The notes beneath the pieces are model-generated. The model did no database searches. It saw nothing but the letters and a program-made list of their open reading frames with translations, and had not been told where the DNA came from. The translations under genes were made by a program, and so were the position numbers. Source: Streptomyces lanatus (GTDB lineage: Bacteria; Actinomycetota; Actinomycetes; Streptomycetales; Streptomycetaceae). Taken from it: a stretch of DNA of 64,000 nucleotides. Below, in pieces: positions 20,280 to 30,410 of the stretch (positions are counted from its first letter, which is position 1; each line of letters begins with the position of its first letter). The stretch spans positions 622,742-686,741 of the forward strand of contig NZ_BNBM01000001.1 of the NCBI RefSeq assembly GCF_014655715.1. The letters run 5' to 3'.

Positions 20280-20942
20280 GTGCGTCCTCTTTCCTTGCCG
20301 CTCGCCCTCACCGCGCGTCTGTCTCCCGTCGTCGTGCTCGCCGCGGCGGGCTGGGCGCTGTCGTCAGGACCCGCCACGACGCCGGCCGCCGAGGACCGGA
20401 CGGCGACGCAGAAGACGGATGACGACTCGCCCTCGGCTCCGGCGACGGCGGCCGCGTCCAAGACGTACTCCGCGGCTCCCTCGCCGTGCGGCAGCCTGAG
20501 CTCGAAGTCGATCAAGGACCTCGTGCCGGGCGCGAAGACGGCCGGCAAGGAGCTCCCGTCGACGGACTCCAAGGTGCGCCGCACCTGCTCCTGGAACGCG
20601 CTCAAGGGCTACGACTACCGGTGGCTGGATGTGTCGTACGAGATCACCGCGTCGGACGAGGCCGCCGAGGAGTCCTACAAGGAGCGCATCGCGAACAAGG
20701 GCGGCGGAGGCGCCGTCCCCGGCGTCGGCGACGCCGGCTACTCCGTCGTCAACCTCACCACCGAGGACAAGCAGAAGACCCGCGAGGGCACCGTGATGAT
20801 CCGCGCCTCCAACGCGCTGGTCGCCATCACCTACAGCGGCAGCGACTTCGAGTCGAAGGAAGCGCCCAGCACCGACGAGATCAACAAGGGTGCGATCAAG
20901 GCGGCCAAGGAGGCGGTGGCGGCCCTGGAGGACGGCCAGTAG
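20280..20942 (+). CDS. Secreted DUF3558-like protein
   Basis: This 220-residue protein has a hydrophobic N-terminus (LSPVVVLAAAGWALSS) followed by a Thr/Ala/Ser-rich low-complexity stretch, as in exported, cell-wall-proximal proteins. The globular part has two cysteines, in PCGSLSS and RRTCSWNAL, a pattern reminiscent of DUF3558 proteins with their paired Cys and Trp. GTG at 20280 has no strong ribosome-binding site, so the start is uncertain. Function unknown. Confidence 0.65.
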   Translation: MRPLSLPLALTARLSPVVVLAAAGWALSSGPATTPAAEDRTATQKTDDDSPSAPATAAASKTYSAAPSPCGSLSSKSIKDLVPGAKTAGKELPSTDSKVRRTCSWNALKGYDYRWLDVSYEITASDEAAEESYKERIANKGGGGAVPGVGDAGYSVVNLTTEDKQKTREGTVMIRASNALVAITYSGSDFESKEAPSTDEINKGAIKAAKEAVAALEDGQ

Positions 20943-20970
20943 GCAGACCGACCGTCCTCCCCGGCGCTTC

Positions 20971-22518
<1,548 letters not shown>

Positions 22519-22651
22519 GGGCAGGCCAATCGATCAGACGGGACGGGAGTGGCCGTGCGGGGGCCTTGGGCCCTCCCCGGGGGAGCGGGGAGGGTGACCA
22601 GGGGGTGGGGGGTCGGTGCGGCCTGTTGCGGTGTGAACTCGGCGGTGGAGA

Positions 22652-23674
22652 TCAGGAGTTGACCGCCGGGATGACCGACGAGCCGTACGCGTCGATCACC
22701 GCTTCCTGTGCGTCGTGCATGTCGTAGAGGGCGAACTGGTCGACGCCCAGCTCGCGCAGGGCGTTCAGCTTCTCGATGTGCTTCTCGACCGGGCCGATGA
22801 GACAGAACCGGTCGACGATCTCGTCGGGCACGAACGCGGTGTCCGGGTTGTCGGCGCGCCCGTGGTGGGAGTAGTCGTAGCCCTCACGGGCCTTGATGTA
22901 GTCGGTGAGTTCATCGGGTACGGCGGCCGAGTGCTCGCCGTACTTGCTGACCAGGTCGGCCACATGGTTGCCGACCATCCCGCCGAACCAGCGGCACTGC
23001 TCCCGCGCGTGGGCGAGCGCGGCGGGCGAGTCGTCCTCGGTGACATACGCCGGGGCGGCGACGCAGATCTTCACCTCGGCGGGGTCACGTCCGGCGGCGA
23101 CCGCCGCGTCCTTCACGGCCTTGACCATGTACTCGGTGAGATAGAGGTCGGCTAGCTGGAGGATGAACCCGTCGGCCTCCTCGCCGGTCATCTTCAGGGC
23201 CTTCGGCCCGTACGCCGCCATCCATACGGGGAGTTGGGCGCCCTCCTTGATCCACGGGAACCGCACGACCGTACCGCCGCCGAGGTCGGCCTCCTGGCCG
23301 CCGGCCAGCGCCCGGATGACCTTCATGGCCTCACTGATCCGGGCGAGGGTGTTGGGCTTGCGCCCCGCGACGCGCATGGCCGAGTCGCCGCGGCCGATGC
23401 CGCAGACCGTGCGGTTGCCGAACATGTCGTTGAGGGTGGCGAAGGTGGAGGCGGTGACCTCCCAGGTGCGGGTGCCCGGGTTGGTCACCATGGGGCCGAC
23501 GGTCAGATGCTCCGTGTTGGCCAGGATCTGGCTGTAGATGACGAACGGCTCCTGCCACAGCACGGCCGAGTCGAAGGTCCAGCCATAGCTGAACCCGCTG
23601 CGCTCGGCGCGTTTCATCAGGCTGACGACCCGCGAGGCGGGCGGGTCGGTCTGCAGGACGAGTCCGAAGTCCAT
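22652..23674 (-). CDS. LLM-class F420-dependent oxidoreductase (TIGR03842-type)
   Basis: This 340-residue luciferase-like (TIM barrel) oxidoreductase begins MDFGLVLQTDPPASRVVSLM. It has the flavin/F420-binding region CGIGRGDSAMRVAGRKPN and the substrate-side segment PVWMAAYGPKALKMTGEEAD. The family uses F420 or FMN; in actinobacteria this clade is predicted to use F420. It sits 11 bp after the dihydropyrimidinase gene and in the same operon, so it should act on a pyrimidine or hydantoin intermediate, though the reaction is not known to me. Confidence 0.82.
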   Translation of the reverse strand: MDFGLVLQTDPPASRVVSLMKRAERSGFSYGWTFDSAVLWQEPFVIYSQILANTEHLTVGPMVTNPGTRTWEVTASTFATLNDMFGNRTVCGIGRGDSAMRVAGRKPNTLARISEAMKVIRALAGGQEADLGGGTVVRFPWIKEGAQLPVWMAAYGPKALKMTGEEADGFILQLADLYLTEYMVKAVKDAAVAAGRDPAEVKICVAAPAYVTEDDSPAALAHAREQCRWFGGMVGNHVADLVSKYGEHSAAVPDELTDYIKAREGYDYSHHGRADNPDTAFVPDEIVDRFCLIGPVEKHIEKLNALRELGVDQFALYDMHDAQEAVIDAYGSSVIPAVNS

Positions 23675-23685
23675 GAGCTCCGCTC

Positions 23686-25089
23686 CTAGTTGAGGTACTG
23701 ACAGGTGGAGCGGGGCGTGTAGACACCGTGGCCGGCGTGACCGGTGTACTCCCGCTCGGTGATGACGAGTTCGCCGCGCGAGAGGACCGTCTCGACCCGG
23801 CCGGTGGTCCGCCTGCCCTCGTAGGCCGAGTAGTCGACGTTCATGTGGTGGGTGTCGGCGGACATGACCTGTTCGGCCCGCGGGTCGTAGATCACGACGT
23901 CGGCGTCGGCGCCCGGCGCGATGGTGCCCTTCTTCGGGTACATGCCGAACATCCGGGCCGGGGTCGCGCAGGCGATCTCGATCCAGCGGCGGCGGCTGAT
24001 GTGCCCGTCGACCACGGCCTGGTGGAGCAGGTCCATGCGGTTCTCGACGCCGGGGAGGCCGTTGGGGATCTTCGAGAAGTCCCCGCGGCCGAGTTCTTTC
24101 TGGCCCACGAAGCAGAACGGGCAGTGGTCGGTGGAGACGACCTGGAGGTCGTTCGTCCTGAGCCCCTTCCACAGCTGGGCCTGATGCTCGCGGGGCCGCA
24201 GGGGGGTGCTGCACACGTACTTCGCGCCCTCGAAGTCGGGCTCGGCGAGGTTGTCGGTGGACAGGAAGAGGTACTGGGGGCAGGTCTCGCCGAAGACCGG
24301 GAGCCCCTCGTCACGCGCGCGTGCCAGCTCGGCGACTGCCTCCATCGCCGAGACGTGCACGACGTACAGCGGGGCACCCGCGACCTGCGCGAGCTTGATG
24401 GCCCGATGAGTGGCCTCGGCTTCGAGCAGCGCCTTGCGGACCTCGCCGTGATAGCGGGGATCGGTCTCGCCACGGGCCAGCGCCTGCTCCACCAGCACAT
24501 CGATCGCGATGCCGTTCTCGGCGTGCATCATGATCAGGCCGCCGTTCTCGGCGGAGCGCTGCATGGCGCGCAGGATCTGGCCGTCGTCGGAGTAGAAGAC
24601 GCCGGGGTAGGCCATGAACTGCTTGAAGGAGGTCACCCCCTCCTCCACCAGCAGATCCATCTCCTTGAGCGTCTCCTGGTTCACATCGGAGACGATCATG
24701 TGGAAGCCGTAGTCGATCGCGCAGTTGCCCTCGGCCTTGGCGTGCCAGGCGTCCAGGCCCTCGCGGAGGCTGTGGCCGACGCTCTGTACCGCGAAGTCGA
24801 CGATCGTGGTCGTACCGCCCCAGGCGGCGGCCCGGGTGCCGGTCTCGAAGGTGTCGGAGGCGAAGGTGCCGCCGAACGGCAGCTCCATGTGGGTGTGGGC
24901 GTCTACGCCGCCCGGGATGACGTACTTTCCGGTGGCGTCGATGGTTCGGTCGGCGGTCCATGCGTTGGCCGCCGGCGTGCCGCTTGCGGCGAGGGCGGCG
25001 ATTCGGCCGTCCTCGATCAGGACGTCGGCGTGGATCTCGTCGGACGCGGTGATGACGAGGCCGTGGCGGATTACTGTTCGGCCGGTCAT
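23686..25089 (-). CDS. Dihydropyrimidinase / D-hydantoinase
   Basis: This 467-residue cyclic amidohydrolase has the metal-binding DAHTHMELPFGG (D63, H65, H67) and the Lys that is carboxylated to bridge two zinc ions (SFKQFMAYPG, K156). His ligands lie in VVHVSAM and MMHAEN, and the Asp in STDHCPF. It opens dihydrouracil, dihydrothymine or 5-substituted hydantoins to N-carbamoyl-beta-amino (or alpha-amino) acids, which are substrates for the ureidopropionase genes upstream. ATG at 25089 follows a spacer holding a dispersed repeat. Confidence 0.93.
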   Translation of the reverse strand: MTGRTVIRHGLVITASDEIHADVLIEDGRIAALAASGTPAANAWTADRTIDATGKYVIPGGVDAHTHMELPFGGTFASDTFETGTRAAAWGGTTTIVDFAVQSVGHSLREGLDAWHAKAEGNCAIDYGFHMIVSDVNQETLKEMDLLVEEGVTSFKQFMAYPGVFYSDDGQILRAMQRSAENGGLIMMHAENGIAIDVLVEQALARGETDPRYHGEVRKALLEAEATHRAIKLAQVAGAPLYVVHVSAMEAVAELARARDEGLPVFGETCPQYLFLSTDNLAEPDFEGAKYVCSTPLRPREHQAQLWKGLRTNDLQVVSTDHCPFCFVGQKELGRGDFSKIPNGLPGVENRMDLLHQAVVDGHISRRRWIEIACATPARMFGMYPKKGTIAPGADADVVIYDPRAEQVMSADTHHMNVDYSAYEGRRTTGRVETVLSRGELVITEREYTGHAGHGVYTPRSTCQYLN

Positions 25090-25111
25090 GGGTCCTCTCC
25101 CTCGTGGTCGC

Positions 25112-25156
25112 GTGCGGGTCGTTTGTGGCTGGTCGCGCAGTTCCCCGCGCCCCTGA
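25112..25156 (-). repeat. Dispersed Streptomyces repeat in operon spacer
   Basis: The plus strand reads TGCGGGTCGTTTGTGGCTGG then TCGCGCAGTTCCCCGCGCCC, a recurrent intergenic element of Streptomyces genomes as I remember them. It fills the 89 bp gap between the first ureidopropionase and the dihydropyrimidinase genes and could form mRNA structure there. Confidence 0.6.
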
Positions 25157-25178
25157 GTTGGCTTCCCTGCCGGTGCTT

Positions 25179-26021
25179 TTACGGGGCCGTAAGCGGGCCG
25201 TACGCCCCCGGCGCCCGGTCCCTGTAGAACTGCCAGCGGTCCCGAACCTCCCGTAGCTTCGCCAGGTCCAAGTCCCGTACGACGAGTTCCGTCTCCTTGT
25301 CGCTCGCCACCTCCCCGACGAACTGGGCCTCCGGGTCCACGAAGTACGTGGTGCCGTAGAAGTCGTTGTCGCCGAGGTCCTCCACGCCGACGCGGTTGAT
25401 CGCGCCCACGAAGTACTCGTTGGCGACGGCTGCCGCCGGCTGCTCCAGCTGCCAGAGATAGCGGGAGAGCCCACGGGAGGTGGCCGAGGGGTTGAAGACG
25501 ATCTCGGCACCGGCGAGGCCCAGCGCCCGCCAGCCCTCCGGGAAGTGGCGGTCGTAGCAGATGTAGACGCCGATCCTGCCCACGGCCGTCTCGAAGATCG
25601 GCCAGCCGCTGTTCCCCGGCCGGAAGTAGAACTTCTCCCAGAATCCCTGGACTTGGGGGATGTGGGTCTTGCGGTACTTGCCGAGGTAGGAGCCGTCCGC
25701 GTCGATCACGGCGGCGGTGTTGTAGAGGACGCCGGGCTGCTCCTCCTCGTACATCGGCAGGACCAGGACGATGCCCAGTTCCTTGGCGAGTGCCTGGAAG
25801 CGGCGGACGGTCGGGCCCTCGGGGATCTGCTCGGCGTACTCGTAGAACGCCTTGTCCTGGACCTGGCAGAAGTAGGGCCCGTAGAAGAGCTCCTGGAAGC
25901 ACAGCACTTGAGCGCCTTGCGCGGCCGCATCGCGGGCCGCCTGCTCGTGTACCTGGATCATGGATTCCTTGTCGCCGGTCCACGCGGTCTGGAAGAGGGC
26001 GGCACGAATCACTCGGCTCAT
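25179..26021 (-). CDS. Beta-ureidopropionase-like nitrilase-superfamily amidohydrolase, copy 1
   Basis: This 280-residue carbon-nitrogen hydrolase has the catalytic triad E44 (CFQELFYG), K118 (KYRKTHIPQ) and C155 (YICYDRHFPEG). It hydrolyses N-carbamoyl amides. In this operon the expected substrate is N-carbamoyl-beta-alanine, giving beta-alanine, CO2 and ammonia. It is preceded by a strong GGAGG site and by a repeated motif at 26093-26136. A second copy of the same length, with identical motif positions, lies at 29062-29904. Confidence 0.9.
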   Translation of the reverse strand: MSRVIRAALFQTAWTGDKESMIQVHEQAARDAAAQGAQVLCFQELFYGPYFCQVQDKAFYEYAEQIPEGPTVRRFQALAKELGIVLVLPMYEEEQPGVLYNTAAVIDADGSYLGKYRKTHIPQVQGFWEKFYFRPGNSGWPIFETAVGRIGVYICYDRHFPEGWRALGLAGAEIVFNPSATSRGLSRYLWQLEQPAAAVANEYFVGAINRVGVEDLGDNDFYGTTYFVDPEAQFVGEVASDKETELVVRDLDLAKLREVRDRWQFYRDRAPGAYGPLTAP

Positions 26022-26092
26022 CGGGACCTCCGGTCGCTCGGTTCGCTCGGTGTGCGAGAAGGCTAGGAAGTCCGGGGCGGCGGTTTGAGTTG

Positions 26093-26136
26093 CACGGTGT
26101 CACGTCTGGGCGCCTGTGGCGTGCCACGGTGTCACG
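26093..26136. promoter_or_regulatory. Direct repeat, candidate operator for the hydantoinase operon
   Basis: CACGGTGTCACG occurs twice, at 26093-26104 and 26125-26136, exactly 32 bp apart (three helical turns). Each copy contains the dyad GTG-T-CAC. The repeats lie in the 164 bp spacer between pucR and the ureidopropionase copy 1 gene, 72-115 bp upstream of the start at 26021, where a promoter for the downstream four genes would be expected. Confidence 0.5.
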
Positions 26137-26185
26137 CTCTCCTGATCCCATGTTTCACCGCCGTTTTCCCAGGTCGTGGCAGGTT

Positions 26186-27745
26186 TCAGCGCTGTTGCGC
26201 GTCATGCGCGAGGAGTGCGATGTGCATGGATGCGGCCTGTTCGAAGTCGTCGAGGTCGACGCCGAGCCGTGTCTGTATCGCCTCCAGGCGGCGGTAGAGC
26301 GCGGGCCGCGAGACATGGTGTAGCTGGGCGGTGCGGGACTTGTTGCGGCCGGTGGCGAGATAGGTCCGCAGGACGCTCAGCATGTCCTCATCGGACGTGC
26401 AGAGCAGCCCGTCCAACTCCCGCTCCGCGAACGACTGGACGTACGGGTCGTCGCGCAACAGCCGGATCAGTCCGCGCAGATGGACATCCTTGAGGCGGAC
26501 GACGGCGGGGAGGTCGAGGGCGTCCCGGGAGTCGGCCACGGCGTCGGCGACGTGCTGGGCCTCGCGCAGCCCGGTGGGCACGTCGTCCCAGGCGGTACGG
26601 GGGTCGGCGGCGGCCACGACGGTGCGGGCGGCCTCCGAGTGCACCCGGGCCGCGAAGTTCGCCGTCAGCACCGGGGCGTCCTGGTCCCGGGCGAGGCTGA
26701 GCAGCACGGCCACGGCCCCGTCGGCCAGCTCGGCGACCAGGCCGGAGAGCCCCACCATCCGCAGGACGCGGTCGAGTTGGTCGGGTTCGACGTCCCGCAC
26801 GACCATCGGCACGAACGTCCGCCGATTGACGGGCAGCCCGGCCGCCCGCGCCCGCGGCAGCAGCTGGCGTGCCGGTACGACCCCGCTGACGAGATCGGTG
26901 AGCAGGCTCTGCGCGGACTGCTCCTCCCAGGTGTGCGCGGAGTTCCCGCCGAGCATGCGATGCAGGACGAGGGCCTCGGCGGCCCGGTCGGCGAGCAGCC
27001 GCCCCGTGGCCGTGTCCCCCCGATGCCCGCACAGCACGATCTGCCCCCACCGCTCCCCGCGCCCACCCAACTCGGCGCGGATCCATCCATCCCCCTCGCT
27101 GCCGCCGGCCTGCCGGGCGATGCGCTCCCAGTCGCGCAGCACGTCGTCCACCGCCGGCCGCTCCCCCGCCGTGGCGAGGACGCGGTGGGCGAGGTTGGTG
27201 ACGACGACGGGGCAGGCGGCGTGCGAGGCGACTTCGTCGAGCAGGCTCTGCAGCGGGGCACCGGCGGTGATGAGCGCGGTCAGGGCCGTCCGTACGGATT
27301 CCGAGAGGCTGACGGCGGCGTACTTGCGCCGTACCAGCCTGGACTGGACCTCCTCGGTCAGTTCGGCGAAGGGGAAGGGCCGGTGCAGGACGACCATGGG
27401 CAGCCCGCAGCGCTCGGCGGCGCGACGCATCACGTCGGGCGGCGCCGGGAACGCCCGCCCCAGACCCAGTACGACGGCCGCCGCCTCCGCCCGGTGCAGG
27501 GACCGGATGTACTCGGCCTGCTTGTCCTCGTCCCCCGCGAGCAGCACGCCGGTGGTGAGGACCATCTCGCCGCCGGTGAGCATCACCCCGACGTCCGGTG
27601 CCTCGGCGACATGCACCCAGCGCACCGGCCGGTCGAGCTGACCGGCACCGGCCACCACCTCGGGCTCCCCGGCCAGCACCCGCTCCAGGGTGAGGACCTG
27701 CCGGACGGAGAGCGCGGGTTCCAGGGGCTCCGGGGTGGTGGTCAT
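26186..27745 (-). CDS. PucR-family transcriptional regulator
   Basis: This 519-residue regulator begins with the PucR purine-catabolism domain (LSVRQVLTLERVLAGEPEVV; VGVMLTGGEMVLTTGVLL). It has a central GGDEF-like/CdaR region and ends with the PucR-type helix-turn-helix (YLATGRNKSRTAQLHHVSRP then ALYRRLEAIQTRLGVDLDDF). PucR proteins govern purine, allantoin or pyrimidine breakdown in response to pathway metabolites. It is embedded in the catabolic cluster and is the obvious candidate to bind the repeats at 26093-26136 and 29931-29965. Confidence 0.92.
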   Translation of the reverse strand: MTTTPEPLEPALSVRQVLTLERVLAGEPEVVAGAGQLDRPVRWVHVAEAPDVGVMLTGGEMVLTTGVLLAGDEDKQAEYIRSLHRAEAAAVVLGLGRAFPAPPDVMRRAAERCGLPMVVLHRPFPFAELTEEVQSRLVRRKYAAVSLSESVRTALTALITAGAPLQSLLDEVASHAACPVVVTNLAHRVLATAGERPAVDDVLRDWERIARQAGGSEGDGWIRAELGGRGERWGQIVLCGHRGDTATGRLLADRAAEALVLHRMLGGNSAHTWEEQSAQSLLTDLVSGVVPARQLLPRARAAGLPVNRRTFVPMVVRDVEPDQLDRVLRMVGLSGLVAELADGAVAVLLSLARDQDAPVLTANFAARVHSEAARTVVAAADPRTAWDDVPTGLREAQHVADAVADSRDALDLPAVVRLKDVHLRGLIRLLRDDPYVQSFAERELDGLLCTSDEDMLSVLRTYLATGRNKSRTAQLHHVSRPALYRRLEAIQTRLGVDLDDFEQAASMHIALLAHDAQQR

Positions 27746-27781
27746 GGCGACGTTCCCTTACTGACTGTGCTGATGCGGCGG

Positions 27782-29065
27782 CTAGATGCTCCTCAGAGCG
27801 TTCTCGAGGATCGCGGCGCCCTCCTCGGCCTCCGCGACGGTCAGGGACAGGGGCGGGGCGATCCGCAGGGACGTGGTGTTGTGGCCGCCGCCCTTGCCGA
27901 TGAGCAGTCCGCCCTCGCGGGCCGCCTCCAGCACCGCGGAAGCGGCGGCGGGGTCGGCCTCGTCGGTTCCGGGCCTGGTCAGCTCGATGCCCAGCATCAG
28001 GCCCCGGCCGCGCACCTCCCGGACGTGCGGCACCTGCGCGGCGACGGCCCGCAGCCGCTCCAGGAGCAGTCCGCCGACCCGTCGGGCGTTGCCCTGGAGG
28101 TCGTGCTCCAGCAGATACGACAGATTGGCGAGGCCGGCGGCCATGGTGATCTGAGTGCCGCCGAAGGTCGAAATGCTGTTGGCGTCAAGGCAGTTCATGA
28201 TGTCGGCGCGGGCGACGACGCCGCCGATGGACATGCCGTTGCCGATGCCCTTGGCGAAGGTCAGCATGTCGGGCGGCCCGGACTGCCCGTGCGCCTGCCA
28301 GCCCCAGAAGTGGTCGCCGGTACGCCCCCAGCCGGTCTGCACCTCGTCGGCGATCCAGAGAATGCCGCGCTCGGCGAGAACATCGCGGAAAGCGGCGTAC
28401 AGCCCGTCGGGCGGCGAGGTGAAGCCACCGACGCCCTGGATGGGCTCGGCGATGAGGGCGGCGGGCGGCCGGGTGTGCCCGAGGAGGTCTTTCAGATCCT
28501 CCACGCAGGCGGCGATGAAGTCGTCGTCGGAGAGATGGGCGTAGGGCCCACGGGTCCGCACCCCACCGTGAACGTATAGGGCCTGCAACGGCGACAGCGA
28601 AGTCGGAGACCATCCCCGATTGCCGGTGATGCCGACGGCGCTGAAGGAGCGGCCGTGGTAGCTGTTGCGCATCGCGAGGATCGAGTTGCTCTGCTTGTAT
28701 GTCGTCGCGAGCAGGAGGGCCGTGTCGTTGGCCTCGGTGCCGGAGGTGGTGAAGAAGACACGGGCGTCAGGGATGCCGCTCAACCGGGCGACGCGTTCGG
28801 CGAGTTCGACCATGGGCCGGTTGAGGTAAAGGGTCGAGGAGTGGAGGATCCGCCCGGCCTGCTCGCTCACCGCCTTGGTGATCTCGGGCAGCGCGTGCGC
28901 GGTCATCGTGGTGAGGATGCCTCCGAAGAAGTCGAGGTACCGGTTGCCCTCGGCATCCCACACATGACGCCCCTCGCCGTGGGTGATCTCCAGCGGCTCC
29001 TCGTAGTACAGGGCGAGCCAGTCCGGCATGACGGCTCGGTGGCGTCCCATCAGGTCCTTGGTCAC
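27782..29065 (-). CDS. Class III PLP-dependent aminotransferase (probable beta-alanine aminotransferase)
   Basis: This 427-residue fold-type I aminotransferase has the phosphate-binding TSGTEANDTALLLA, the PLP-ring Asp in ILWIADEVQTGWGRTG and the Schiff-base Lys K272 in LTFAKGIGNG. The class transfers terminal amino groups from omega-amino acids. After dihydropyrimidinase and ureidopropionase the expected substrate is beta-alanine or 3-aminoisobutyrate, yielding malonate semialdehyde or its methyl analogue. GTG 29065 overlaps the stop of the ureidopropionase copy 2 gene (GTGA at 29062-29065). Confidence 0.88.
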   Translation of the reverse strand: MTKDLMGRHRAVMPDWLALYYEEPLEITHGEGRHVWDAEGNRYLDFFGGILTTMTAHALPEITKAVSEQAGRILHSSTLYLNRPMVELAERVARLSGIPDARVFFTTSGTEANDTALLLATTYKQSNSILAMRNSYHGRSFSAVGITGNRGWSPTSLSPLQALYVHGGVRTRGPYAHLSDDDFIAACVEDLKDLLGHTRPPAALIAEPIQGVGGFTSPPDGLYAAFRDVLAERGILWIADEVQTGWGRTGDHFWGWQAHGQSGPPDMLTFAKGIGNGMSIGGVVARADIMNCLDANSISTFGGTQITMAAGLANLSYLLEHDLQGNARRVGGLLLERLRAVAAQVPHVREVRGRGLMLGIELTRPGTDEADPAAASAVLEAAREGGLLIGKGGGHNTTSLRIAPPLSLTVAEAEEGAAILENALRSI

Positions 29066-29904
29066 GGCTGCACCAGTCCTTCATAGGCGTCGGGGCGGCG
29101 GTCGCGGTAGAAGGCCCACTGCTGCCGCACCTCGTCGATCAGGTCGAAGTCGAGGTCACGTACGACGAGCTCCTCGCTCTTGTCGCTGGCGATCTCCCCG
29201 ACAACCTGCCCACGCGGGTCGACGAAATAGCTCGTCCCGTAGAAGTCGTTGTCGCCGTACGGCTCTTGCCCCACCCGGTTGATCGCGGCCACGAAGTACT
29301 CGTTGGCGACGGCCGCCGCGGGCTGCTCCAGCTGCCAGAGATAGGAGGACAGACCGCGGGACGTCGCGGACGGGTTGTACACCAACTGGGCCCCGTTGAG
29401 CCCGAGTTGCCGCCAGCCCTCCGGGAAGTGGCGGTCGTAGCAGATGTAGACGCCGACTTTGCCTACGGCGGTCTCGAACACCGGCCAGCCCACATTGCCC
29501 GGCTTGAAGTAGTACTTCTCCCAGAACCCCTTGACCTGCGGGATGTGGTGCTTGCGGTACTTGCCGAGGAAGGTGCCGTCGGAGTCGATGACGGCGGCGG
29601 TGTTGTAGTAGAAGCCGGACTGCTCGACCTCGAAGACCGGCACGACGACGACCATGCCGGTCTCGCGGGCCAGCTCCTGCATACGGCGCGTAGTGGGCCC
29701 GTCGGGGACCGGCTCGGCCCACCGGTAGTGCTCCGGCTCCTGGACCTGACAGAAGTAGGGAGCGTTGAAGACCTCCTGGAACCCGATGATCTTCGCACCC
29801 TGCCGGGCCGCCTCCCGGGCATGCTCCTCGTGTTTCGCCACCATGGACTCGGTGTCGCCGGTCCAGGTGGCCTGGACCAGAGCGGCGCGTACGACGTTGG
29901 CCAT
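29062..29904 (-). CDS. Beta-ureidopropionase-like nitrilase-superfamily amidohydrolase, copy 2
   Basis: This second 280-residue copy of the nitrilase-type amidohydrolase has triad residues at the same positions as copy 1: E44 in GFQEVFNAPY, K118 in KYRKHHIPQ, C155 in YICYDRHFPEG. The two align end to end without apparent gaps but differ at many residues (KIIGFQEVFNAPYF versus QVLCFQELFYGPYF), so the duplication is not recent. It is the first gene of the leftward cluster, with AAGGAG 7 bases before the ATG and a strong palindrome upstream. It may differ in substrate, for example uracil versus thymine derivatives. Confidence 0.9.
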   Translation of the reverse strand: MANVVRAALVQATWTGDTESMVAKHEEHAREAARQGAKIIGFQEVFNAPYFCQVQEPEHYRWAEPVPDGPTTRRMQELARETGMVVVVPVFEVEQSGFYYNTAAVIDSDGTFLGKYRKHHIPQVKGFWEKYYFKPGNVGWPVFETAVGKVGVYICYDRHFPEGWRQLGLNGAQLVYNPSATSRGLSSYLWQLEQPAAAVANEYFVAAINRVGQEPYGDNDFYGTSYFVDPRGQVVGEIASDKSEELVVRDLDFDLIDEVRQQWAFYRDRRPDAYEGLVQP

Positions 29905-29930
29905 GAGCTGCTCCTTCGACGGGACGTCAG

Positions 29931-29965
29931 AGCCTCTACGCCCGTAGAGGGGGGCCGTAGAGGCT
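29931..29965. promoter_or_regulatory. Palindromic candidate operator before the pyrimidine cluster
   Basis: CCTCTACG (29933-29940), CC, CGTAGAGG (29943-29950) is a perfect 8+8 palindrome. A third half-site, CGTAGAGGCT (29956-29965), is itself a 10 bp perfect inverted match of AGCCTCTACG (29931-29940). It lies 27-61 bp upstream of the first gene of the cluster, in promoter or leader position. The likely binder is the PucR regulator or another local repressor. Confidence 0.6.
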
Positions 29966-30109
29966 CGAAAGTAAGCCCCTGGGACAGCCTTGCCAAGACC
30001 ATCGCCGTTAACCCGCTGAGTCGATCAGGTTTCACCCTCCTGTGGGTGATGGATGGGGCCGGTGGGAGGGGTGGGGTGGGTGGTGCGGTTTGCTGGAGGG
30101 GGGCGGGGG

Positions 30110-30410
30110 CTCCGACCTGTGGAGCGTGGGATGTGTCCTCGGGTGGTTTCCGGCGGGGGGCGAGCTGATGGGTGGGGCCGGTGAGCCGGGGGGCTCATAC
30201 GGGATCGACTCACACGGCGAAGCCTCCGACCCGCGGAGCGTGGGACATGTCCCCGGGCAGCCTCCAGCAAGGGCGGGGAGCCGATGGACGGGGTCGGTGA
30301 GCCCGGGGGGGGCGGCTCCTACGGGATCCGCTCACACGGCGAAGCCTCCGACCCTCACAGCACGGGACACGCCCACGGGCAGCTTCCAGCAAGAGCGGCG
30401 AACCGACAGG
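30110..30410 (-). repeat. Imperfect tandem repeats: decayed copies of the neighbouring gene's 3' end
   Basis: The otherwise gene-free stretch 29966-30410 contains about three degenerate units starting near 30110, 30224 and 30346, 114 and 122 bp apart. Read on the minus strand, units end in GTCGGAGGCTTCGCCGTGTG and A, with stop-codon positions at 30334-30332 and 30212-30210. The adjacent gene ends GTCGCGGGCTTCACGGCGTG and A at 30411. The segment CTGGAAGCTGCCCG in the repeats matches CTGGAGGCCGCCCAG in the gene. They look like successive duplications of the gene's terminal segment. The leftmost unit is the most diverged. Confidence 0.6.

Noticed and set aside
30025..30392. Two small minus-strand frames of 81 and 60 codons
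   Set aside because: They fall within the decayed tandem units and their peptides are broken versions of the neighbouring gene's C-terminus.
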